The notes beneath the pieces were generated by a model, which worked only from the letters and a program-made list of their open reading frames with translations, made no database searches and was not told where the DNA came from. From the IMG/VR virus record IMGVR_UViG_3300049846_000539, positions 1 to 26,678 of that record: DNA of 26,678 nucleotides, one strand, 5' to 3'. Positions 13,796 to 19,737 of the stretch are shown piece after piece (position 1 is the stretch's first letter; each line of letters begins with the position of its first letter). The DNA comes from a virus. Both the position numbers and the translations under genes were made by a program.

Positions 13796-15451
13796 ATGAT
13801 GCCCTATGGCATCCTCGTACCTGGCGGCGGCCAACAGCAGGCCGTCACCGGGACAACGTACAACGACACCCTTACCGATACGGCGACCGGCGGCGAAACC
13901 GCTGCTGGCGCATCTACAGTTGCCCCGGCACTTACCGACACAGTATCCGGCGCCGACACTGCTGCGGCATCTGCGACTTTTGAAGGCGGCACGCTTTCCG
14001 AAACCGTCACCGGGGCCGACAGCGTCTCGGGCGGAATTGTCTTCTCCGATACGCTATCCGACAGCGCGGGCGCAAACGATAGCGTTTTAGTCGCGGGCAC
14101 GTTTGATGCCGGGACGCTTTCTGACGCTATCACTGGCGCCGATAGCGCGGACGCGCTGGTTACCGTCGAAGGCGCGCTATCCGACAGCGCCACGCCGGCC
14201 GATACGGCAGCGGTCGCGGTCACTTTTAACGCGGCGCTTTCCGATACTGCCTCGGGCGCGGATACCGCGGCAGGTGGCAGCCTTTATCCCGACACGCTTT
14301 CCGAGACTGTCACGGGCGCAGACAGCGTCCTAGTTGCGGGCACCTTCAACGGCTCGATTGCTGACACAGTCGCGGGTGCCGACGCGCTGGCGGTTAGCGC
14401 GACCTTCGTCGGCGCGCTGGCGGACAGCGGCACTGCTGCCGATGCGGTCTCGGACGCACAGATTCTCGTCGGCGCCGCGAGTGACGCAGTCACGGGCGCG
14501 GACGCGGTGTCGGTCGTCGCCACGATTGCGGGTGCGCTGTCCGATGCTGCCACTGGCGCGGATACGGCATCCGCGGCGGCGACGTTCAACCCGAGCCTAA
14601 GCGACAGCGCGTCCGGGTCTGACACAGCGTCCAGCGCGCACACTGCGGGCGCCAGCGTTTCTGAGACCGTCGCGGGTGCGGACAGCGTCGCTGCCGCGGC
14701 TACCTTCAACGCATCTGTTGCAGATGACGTAACTGCGGCGGACGTATCTCGCGCGGACCAGAACGACGCGATTACGGAAGATGTCGCGGCAGCGGACTCT
14801 GTCGCTGCGGCCGCAACGCTGGTCCCGTCCGCGTCTGACGCGGCAACGGGGGCCGATACTGCCGTCGCCGCGGTTACGGTTGCTGGCGCGCTTTCTGACA
14901 CCGCCACTAGCGACGATGCGATTGCCGCCGCTGCTACCTTCGTCGGGTCGGTTAGCGAAAGCGGCACGGGTTCGGATACCAGCAGCGGCGCGAACAGCAT
15001 CGCTCGCACGGTGTTCGAAGATGTCGCGGCGGCTGACAGCCTTGCGGAAGATGCGACGTTTGCGGCTGCGCTCTCCGATACCGGCACGGGCGCTGAGACT
15101 GCCGCTGTCACGGCCACATTTGAAGCATCGTCCACCGACGCAGTAACCGCATCAGACGCAGTTGACGACTTCCTGATCGGCTCGACGCTGAGTGATGCAG
15201 CTTCAGCGACCGACGCGGTCTCTGTGGTGCTGATCGCGGTCGTCTCGGTCAACGACGATGTCACCGCCGACGACGATTCCTGCTTCCTGCCGGTGTCGCG
15301 TCCGCGCACCACGCCAGGCCAAGCGGCAGCACGCAACCCGGCGGCTCAGGCAACCGGACGGGCTTCGGCAGGAACGGCAACGGCGCGCGGAACCGCAGGA
15401 CAGGCGACAGCACGAACGACTGCCGGGCGTGCTGATCCGAGATGTTGCTAG
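13796..15451 (+). CDS. 551-residue protein of about 24 tandem 20-residue Asp/Ala/Thr-rich repeats
   Basis: The protein starts at ATG 13796 (a second ATG follows directly) with a short unique N-terminus MMPYGILVPGGGQQQAVTG. Residues 25 to about 495 are tandem repeats of 20 residues, for example ALSDTASGADTAAGGSLYPD and TLSETVTGADSVLVAGTFNG: consensus small/Leu/Ser-(D/E)-x-(V/A)-(T/S)-G-A-D-(T/S)-(V/A), then four variable residues, then A-T-F-x-G. Each unit has two fixed acidic positions six residues apart. The last 50 residues are different: basic, Arg/Ala/Thr/Gly-rich (TAGQATARTTAGRADPRCC) with no acid until the end. No family recognised. The regular repeat suggests an elongated solenoid such as a beta-helix, perhaps a virion fibre. 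Codon use differs between copies, so the array is old rather than recently expanded. Confidence 0.8.
   Translation: MMPYGILVPGGGQQQAVTGTTYNDTLTDTATGGETAAGASTVAPALTDTVSGADTAAASATFEGGTLSETVTGADSVSGGIVFSDTLSDSAGANDSVLVAGTFDAGTLSDAITGADSADALVTVEGALSDSATPADTAAVAVTFNAALSDTASGADTAAGGSLYPDTLSETVTGADSVLVAGTFNGSIADTVAGADALAVSATFVGALADSGTAADAVSDAQILVGAASDAVTGADAVSVVATIAGALSDAATGADTASAAATFNPSLSDSASGSDTASSAHTAGASVSETVAGADSVAAAATFNASVADDVTAADVSRADQNDAITEDVAAADSVAAAATLVPSASDAATGADTAVAAVTVAGALSDTATSDDAIAAAATFVGSVSESGTGSDTSSGANSIARTVFEDVAAADSLAEDATFAAALSDTGTGAETAAVTATFEASSTDAVTASDAVDDFLIGSTLSDAASATDAVSVVLIAVVSVNDDVTADDDSCFLPVSRPRTTPGQAAARNPAAQATGRASAGTATARGTAGQATARTTAGRADPRCC
13868..15280 (+). repeat. Degenerate 60-base in-frame tandem repeat array
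   Basis: About 23-24 copies of a 60-base unit encode the 20-residue repeats of the enclosing gene. Unit length is nearly constant (19-21 codons). Copies are diverged at the DNA level but keep codons for S-(D/E) and G-A-D. Motifs such as GCGCTNTCCGA and GGCGCNGA recur. Confidence 0.8.
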
Positions 15452-15460
15452 GGGCATCCC

Positions 15461-16066
15461 ATGCTGACCATCGTGACCCCGGCAGATTCCGAACACCTGA
15501 CGACGCTGGCCCGCGCGAAGACCGAGCTGGGCATTACGGTGTCCACCTATGACAACCAAATCCTCGACCATATTTCCGAGGCGTCCAGCCTCATTGCTGA
15601 ATACTGCGGACGGGACGGTTTTGGGCGTGCATCCTACGAGCAAACCGAGCGCCTGACGTGTGCCGTGCCGCACATCATCCTAGACCGCGACATCAATGTG
15701 GAGATCACGGCGGTAACGGTGGACGGGACCGCGCTTGATGCTGCCGACTATGAGGTGGATGGCTCGCTTCTCTACAAGCTTGAGGATGACGAGCGCATCG
15801 CGTGGGAAGCCTATAAGACGGTGATCGAGTACGACGCCGGCTATGATCTTCTCGACAGCATGCCTTTTGCCATTGAGCGGGCATGCCTGGACATTGTGGT
15901 AAATCTCTACCGCGGCGCCGGCCGGGATGGGGCGGTGCGGATGGACAGCGTCGAGGGCGTCGGGTCGGTGGCGTATTTCGACGTTCGGTCGAATGCGGGC
16001 GTTATGCCCCTGTCGGCTGATCGCATTCGCGCGCTTGACCGCTACAAGCTTTGGGCGATCCGGTGA
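15461..16066 (+). CDS. Head-tail connector (adaptor) protein, HK97 gp6 / phiE125 gp8-like
   Basis: A 201-residue protein. The N-terminal half, LARAKTELGITVSTYDNQIL then DHISEASSLIAEYCGRDGFG, is the helical pattern of HK97 gp6-like connectors, and the overall length and the later SMPFAIERACLDIVVNLYRG fit the longer phiE125 gp8-type family. These proteins form the ring attached below the portal to which the stopper and tail join. The location between head and tail genes is right. ATG 15461 lies 9 bases after the repeat-protein stop with a GGGG-containing upstream. The stop overlaps the next GTG start (GTGA). Confidence 0.8.
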   Translation: MLTIVTPADSEHLTTLARAKTELGITVSTYDNQILDHISEASSLIAEYCGRDGFGRASYEQTERLTCAVPHIILDRDINVEITAVTVDGTALDAADYEVDGSLLYKLEDDERIAWEAYKTVIEYDAGYDLLDSMPFAIERACLDIVVNLYRGAGRDGAVRMDSVEGVGSVAYFDVRSNAGVMPLSADRIRALDRYKLWAIR

Positions 16067-16392
16067 CACCCGCCGCCGCAATCGCCATGCTGGACCGCCA
16101 GATCGCGCAGCACGGCGAGACCGTGACACTGACGCGCATCGGCACCCCGGACGTGACGCTCGATGTGCAGGCGTTCGTTCGGCGTGCGGTTGTCGATCCG
16201 CTGGTGCCAGGCGGCGACCCCGCGCAGTATGGGACCGTCGTTGTCCTGAGCCCGACCGGCCTGACGACCTTTGTGCCGCCGCTGCGCCTGGACCAGATCA
16301 CAGTCGGCGGCCGGGACGCGCTGATCGAGGAAGTCGAGACGGTGCGGATGGCAGACGAGGTCGTCCGCTACAACCTGCGGATCAAGGGCTGA
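16063..16392 (+). CDS. Probable head-tail stopper/closure protein
   Basis: A 109-residue protein. GTG 16063 in a GTGA overlap is preferred to the upstream in-frame TTG at 16051. The product begins MTPAAAIAMLDRQIAQHGET, followed by TLTRIG and the beta-rich PLRLDQITVGGRDALIEEVE and VRYNLRIKG. Size, beta-barrel-like composition and order (after the connector, before the neck/tail completion genes) match SPP1 gp16 or HK97 gp7-type stoppers, which seal DNA in the capsid. Sequence evidence for the family is weak; position carries most of the weight. It ends in TGATG with the next gene. Confidence 0.6.
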   Translation: MTPAAAIAMLDRQIAQHGETVTLTRIGTPDVTLDVQAFVRRAVVDPLVPGGDPAQYGTVVVLSPTGLTTFVPPLRLDQITVGGRDALIEEVETVRMADEVVRYNLRIKG

Positions 16393-17084
16393 TGTTTACT
16401 CGCCCCGCTCTCGCAAGCTTTACGCGCGAAATCACGGTGGCATCACGCGGGCTGTCGGGCGAGGCGGTCAGCCGCGCGATTGCGACAAAGGCCCGCCAGC
16501 ACATTGCGCAGGTCGAGCGCGACGCGACGGCCAGGTCCGGCGGTATTGAGCCCGGCAAGGTCACCATCGTTGACGGTCGCAAGACCGACGCGCTGGAAAC
16601 GGTGAAGCCGTCCGGCGCCATCATTATCCAGTGGGACTACATGACCGAGGCAGCTAACCGGGTCGTGCAGTTCCTCACGAGAAACGGCCCCGAGCGTAGC
16701 GGCGACTGGAAGAAGGCAATCACGATCTACGTGGACGACACGCCGCACCCGCGCCGGCAGCCGATCCCGGTCGGGGCGCAAGAGGTGGTGGTCGCGGTGC
16801 CGATTATCTACGCGCGCAAGCTGGAGGTTGGCCGCGACAAGGAAGGCGGCCCCTTTACGGTCGAGGTGCCGCGGCAGTTCATCACGGAACACGCACTTGC
16901 GGCACTGAAGCCGGCGCTGCGAAAGCTAGGCTTTGACGCCCGCGCTGCGTGGGTGCAGCACGCAACCGGCAAGGGCATTCCGCTCGCTCGCCGCAGCAGC
17001 GACAGCCGCCGCGCGCGGGCCGAGCGCAGCGACGCAATGCGCTTCCCTGGCATCGCCATACGTCGCAAGAGCGGCCCGCTGTGA
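16392..17084 (+). CDS. Probable neck/tail-completion protein (HK97 gp10-like position)
   Basis: A 230-residue protein starting at ATG in a TGATG overlap. It reads MFTRPALASFTREITVASRG, then VSRAIATKARQHIAQVERDA, GAIIIQWDYMTEAANRVVQF, VGAQEVVVAVPIIYARKLEV and a basic C-terminus RRSSDSRRARAERSDAMRF. The slot between stopper and tail terminator is that of HK97 gp10-type or minor tail proteins, but it is longer than the usual 130-150 residues, the extra being mainly the Arg-rich C-terminus. I do not recognise the domain with certainty. It overlaps the terminator gene (GTGA). Confidence 0.5.
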   Translation: MFTRPALASFTREITVASRGLSGEAVSRAIATKARQHIAQVERDATARSGGIEPGKVTIVDGRKTDALETVKPSGAIIIQWDYMTEAANRVVQFLTRNGPERSGDWKKAITIYVDDTPHPRRQPIPVGAQEVVVAVPIIYARKLEVGRDKEGGPFTVEVPRQFITEHALAALKPALRKLGFDARAAWVQHATGKGIPLARRSSDSRRARAERSDAMRFPGIAIRRKSGPL

Positions 17085-17512
17085 GCGGCCCCTACGCCGA
17101 CGCGAACACAGCCATTCGCGCGCTGTGGACTTCCGACTTCTCGACCAGCGTTTCCGGCGCTGTCGTGCGCTGGGCCGAGAACGCAAACGAGACCATCCCG
17201 GCGGCTGACTATTGGCTGCACAACGAGGTCGAGTTCACCTCTGAGGACATCGTCGCGTTTGGCGGCGGGCGCGCGCTGAACGAGCGCGAAATCTTCGGCC
17301 GCGTGTGCGTTCTGGTCATGTCGCGCCGAGGCCGTGGGGAATCGTCCGGCTTGACGCTGCTGGACGACGCGCTCGCCACCTTCCGCAGCAAGCGGAGCGG
17401 CGGCCTGTCCTTCGTTGGCGCGTCCGCCATGCCTGACCCTGCGCCGTCTGCTGACGGGCTGTGGTGGGTCCGTACTGGCATCGCTTCTTTCACGTATCGC
17501 TTCCAGGGCTAA
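17081..17512 (+). CDS. Tail terminator protein (DUF4128-like)
   Basis: A 143-residue protein from GTG 17081 in a GTGA overlap; a longer upstream extension of the frame would run through the previous gene. It starts MSGPYADANTAIRALWTSDF, has WLHNEVEFTSEDIVAFGGGR and LTLLDDALATFRSKR, and ends WVRTGIASFTYRFQG. This pattern, a small alpha-beta protein ending in an F.YRFQG strand, fits DUF4128-like tail terminators that cap the tail tube and join it to the neck. It lies immediately before the tail tube gene, as expected. Confidence 0.7.
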   Translation: MSGPYADANTAIRALWTSDFSTSVSGAVVRWAENANETIPAADYWLHNEVEFTSEDIVAFGGGRALNEREIFGRVCVLVMSRRGRGESSGLTLLDDALATFRSKRSGGLSFVGASAMPDPAPSADGLWWVRTGIASFTYRFQG

Positions 17513-17527
17513 CGCCCCGGACGACTG

Positions 17528-17596
17528 CCCCATCGGCCCTTGGGCAAGGCTGTTGCAGCGCCGTGAGGCGCCGCGTCCCATAGATGGAGCCCTCCC
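17528..17596 (+). promoter_or_regulatory. Structured leader element, copy B (before tail tube gene)
   Basis: A 69-base leader aligning with 7668-7736. The shared 5' part is CCC(T/C)ATC(A/G)GCCCTTGGGCAAGGCT. The hairpin is GCGCC (17558-17562), GTGA tetraloop (17563-17566, GNRA type) and GGCGC (17567-17571), extended across the A-C mismatch 17557/17572 by GC/GC pairs (17555-17556 with 17573-17574). GTCCC-N2-AGATGGAGCC follows, with GGAG at 17586-17589 and 7 bases to ATG. AAGGCT (17546-17551) can pair upstream or, through GGCT, with AGCC at the ribosome binding site. Confidence 0.75.
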
Positions 17597-18850
17597 ATGG
17601 CCCTGGCCGAAGGCAGCGCAATTCGGTTTGCGTACAAGTTCTATGCGTCCGGTACGATGGACAACAACGACGAGGCGGACACCGGCACCGATCCCGGCGC
17701 GTCCGGCGCGCAGACGCTTCGCCGCGTTTCGGCATCGCTGAACCTCCGCAAGAACGTCGTCGCCTCGCAGGAAATCCTATCCTCGCGCCAGGTCCGCAGC
17801 GCGCGGCACACGACCCGCCGCGTCGAAGGCAACATTGCCGGCGAGCTGTCGCCCGGCACCTACGCCGAATTCATCGAAGCCGCCATGCGCGGCACGGGCG
17901 CGGCGCTGGTAGCGGTGTCGATCACCGAATCCGACTGCACCAGCGTCACCGCGGACAATGCCACCAGCAAGTTCACTTTCGCCAGCGGCAACCCGGTGAC
18001 GCTCGGCTTACGGATCGGCGGCATCATCCAGTTTGCCAGCCTTTCGGTCGCCGCGAATAACAGCGTGCGCTACGTCATCACCGCATTCGGCGGCACGAAC
18101 AACCGCGAGGTCACCGTCTATCCGGCGCCGACCGATATGACGGCCGACACCACCTTCACCCTGACCACGCCGGGCCAGTCGGTCACGGTGCCGTCCTCGT
18201 CGCACGTCTCGCGCAAGGTGGCGCTGGAGCGGTACGACACCGACCTCGACCGTGCGCGCCTCTATACCGAATGCCGAGTGACCGGCTTCTCTGTCGCGGT
18301 GCCGGCGGACGGTATCGCCACCATCACGACCAACTTCCTCGGCCGCAGCCGGACGACGCTGTCCGGTGGCTCGGCGCCATACTTCAGCAGCCCGACCGCG
18401 ATGACGACGACGGAGGTCGCCAACTCGCTGAACGGCGTACTGATGATCGACGGTACGGCGCAGGGCGTGGTCACCGGGATCAACATCAACTTCGCCATGG
18501 AAGCGGACGCCCCGGCGGTTGTCGGGCAAGCGTTCGTGCCAGACGTGCTGCTTGGCACTTCTACCGTCACGGGCGACTTCACGGCGCTGGTTGACGATGC
18601 CGACGCGGTCAACACCGCGTTTGAGAATGAGAGCGAGATTTCTATTCTCGTCTATCTCACCTCGGGCAGCAGCACGGCCGACGCGATCAGCATCTACCTG
18701 CCGCGCGTGAAGGTCACGGGGGCCGAGGAAAACGCGCAGGGCGGAACGTCGCAGATCATCAGCGGGCAGTTCCAGGCGCTTGAATACACCGGCTCCGGCG
18801 CCGGCATTGCGACTTCGACGGTGCGCTACACCGACACCGCCTGGTCGTAA
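17597..18850 (+). CDS. Major tail tube protein
   Basis: A 417-residue protein matching the pattern of the phage tail tube protein 2 family (PF18906-like). It begins MALAEGSAIRFAYKFYASGT, with an early SASLNLRKNVVASQEILSSR, RRVEGNIAGELSPGTYAEFI (the conserved G.I.GELSPGTY element), and a second beta-sandwich half (GFSVAVPADGIATITTNFLG, YLPRVKVTGAEENAQGGTS, GQFQALEYTG). Rings of this protein stack to form the hollow tail. It is preceded by the structured leader shared with the capsid gene and followed by two GC-rich hairpins, consistent with a separately controlled, highly expressed cistron. Confidence 0.88.
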   Translation: MALAEGSAIRFAYKFYASGTMDNNDEADTGTDPGASGAQTLRRVSASLNLRKNVVASQEILSSRQVRSARHTTRRVEGNIAGELSPGTYAEFIEAAMRGTGAALVAVSITESDCTSVTADNATSKFTFASGNPVTLGLRIGGIIQFASLSVAANNSVRYVITAFGGTNNREVTVYPAPTDMTADTTFTLTTPGQSVTVPSSSHVSRKVALERYDTDLDRARLYTECRVTGFSVAVPADGIATITTNFLGRSRTTLSGGSAPYFSSPTAMTTTEVANSLNGVLMIDGTAQGVVTGININFAMEADAPAVVGQAFVPDVLLGTSTVTGDFTALVDDADAVNTAFENESEISILVYLTSGSSTADAISIYLPRVKVTGAEENAQGGTSQIISGQFQALEYTGSGAGIATSTVRYTDTAWS

Positions 18851-18875
18851 TCGAGACCGGCCCGGACAGCCGGCA

Positions 18876-18922
18876 GCGCGTCCGCGCGCGCAGACAGGCG
18901 GGGGCATGCCGGTGCCCCCGCC
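18876..18922 (+). terminator. Tandem GC-rich hairpins after tail tube gene; possible partial terminator
   Basis: A small hairpin GCGCG-TCCG-CGCGC (18876-18889) is followed by a perfect 10 bp stem, GGCGGGGGCA (18897-18906) and TGCCCCCGCC (18913-18922), around a 6-base loop. The sequence after it (ACCTTCCCC) lacks a true T tract. This could attenuate transcription into the chaperone and tape measure genes, or stabilise the tube message. Confidence 0.55.
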
Positions 18923-18943
18923 ACCTTCCCCGGCAGGAAGACA

Positions 18944-19474
18944 ATGCCCTCACCCTTCGATGCCCTCGCGCTCCCCATTGAGCGCACGGGCCGGCTTATG
19001 CTGCTTCACGGCGTCACCTTTGAACCCCTCCGCGACGAAGCGGGCGAGCAAGGGTGGATCGAAACGCTGTCGCTCGAGAGCGAAGAAGCGCAGGCGCACC
19101 GCCTTTGGCGCGACGACGAAGAGCGCAAGCTAGGCCGCTACTTCAACGCCGCCGAGGAATGGAAGGTCGCGGGCGAGTTGTTCGCCAAGCTGACTAAGGA
19201 TTGGCACCTTGTCGGCCTCGACGGCCGCGCGCTCGCCATACCCTGCACCTACGACGCCGCGGTGCAGCTCTACACGCACACGGCGACGCGCTGGCTTCGG
19301 CAGCAGGTGCAAAACCACATTCAAACGCGGTCTAACTTCTTCCCTTTGGCTGGGTCGATGCCGTCCGCGAGTGGGCACGGCATCAGTGGTGGCTCGACCA
19401 GCCCCTCAAGCGAGGCGGCACCCGACGCGCCATCTACGAGCGAGCCCAGGCTGCCACTGGACGACGAAGCCTAA
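18944..19474 (+). CDS. Tail assembly chaperone, short form (lambda gpG-like)
   Basis: A 176-residue product of the unshifted frame, starting at ATG with AGGAAG just upstream. Residues 1-135 look folded (MPSPFDALALPIERTGRLML, ESEEAQAHRLWRDDEERKLG, VQLYTHTATRWLRQQVQNHI). After the slippery site the residues become Ser/Pro/Gly-rich and low in complexity (ISGGSTSPSSEAAPDAPSTS), as is common in the unshifted extension of such genes. Location between tail tube and tape measure, and the frameshift into the next frame, define it as the G-type chaperone that binds tape measure and recruits tube subunits. Confidence 0.82.
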   Translation: MPSPFDALALPIERTGRLMLLHGVTFEPLRDEAGEQGWIETLSLESEEAQAHRLWRDDEERKLGRYFNAAEEWKVAGELFAKLTKDWHLVGLDGRALAIPCTYDAAVQLYTHTATRWLRQQVQNHIQTRSNFFPLAGSMPSASGHGISGGSTSPSSEAAPDAPSTSEPRLPLDDEA

Positions 19475-19737
19475 CACTCAATCAATACCAGCAGCCGCCC
19501 GGTTCTGACGGCGTGTGGCGCGCGTTCACCGAGTTGGACGCCGTCCGCCAATACACCGATAGCGGCTTTGGCCAGGCGCTCCAGCACCGCGACGTTGAGG
19601 CGTGGTGCCGCACGATGCGCTTTCCTCTCCACCCGGCAGAGATCGTCGCTGTTTTGCTGCTGGACGGTGAGCGCCGCCGCTTTGATGCGGAGGACCGCCG
19701 GAAGGCTGCCGACAGCCTCGATGGGGACGACGAATGA
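18944..19737 (+). CDS. Tail assembly chaperone, -1 frameshift fusion form (lambda gpGT-like)
   Basis: Predicted frameshift product: join of 18944-19348 and 19348-19737, 264 residues. The -1 frame is open from 19336 after a stop at 19333-19335. It reads like real protein immediately after the slippery site (GWVDAVREWARHQWWLDQPL, then RAIYERAQAATGRRSLTLNQ, TELDAVRQYTDSGFGQALQH, MRFPLHPAEIVAVLLLDGER), with Trp-rich content and no independent start needed. In lambda, gpGT supplies the T domain that contacts tail tube subunits. The final TGA overlaps the tape measure ATG (ATGA), the standard arrangement. Only a small fraction of ribosomes is expected to shift. Confidence 0.85.
19342..19384 (+). 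promoter_or_regulatory. Programmed -1 ribosomal frameshift signal: slippery heptamer and downstream hairpin
   Basis: C_CCT_TTG at 19342-19348 in the 0 frame fits X_XXY_YYZ, so both tRNAs can re-pair in the -1 frame (CCC TTT). After an 8-base spacer, GATGCCGT (19357-19364) and ACGGCATC (19377-19384) form a perfect 8 bp stem with a 12-base loop. GGGC in the loop (19373-19376) could pair with GCCC at 19401-19404, making a pseudoknot; that part is speculative. Confidence 0.85.

Noticed and set aside
13868-15280. CRISPR array or recent satellite expansion.
   Set aside because: The 60-base units are in frame, diverged, contiguous without spacers and lie in an open reading frame, so they are a protein repeat.
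17543-17557. Sigma-54-like promoter (GGGCAAG-N4-TTGC) in the tail tube leader.
   Set aside because: The -12-like TTGC is not kept in the homologous capsid leader (TGGA at that place), while RNA structure is; probably chance.
19513-19737. A separate small gene starting at GTG 19513, encoding 74 residues.
   Set aside because: The frame is open from 19336 with coding-like, Trp-rich sequence right after a slippery heptamer, so it is the frameshifted end of the tail chaperone rather than an independent gene.
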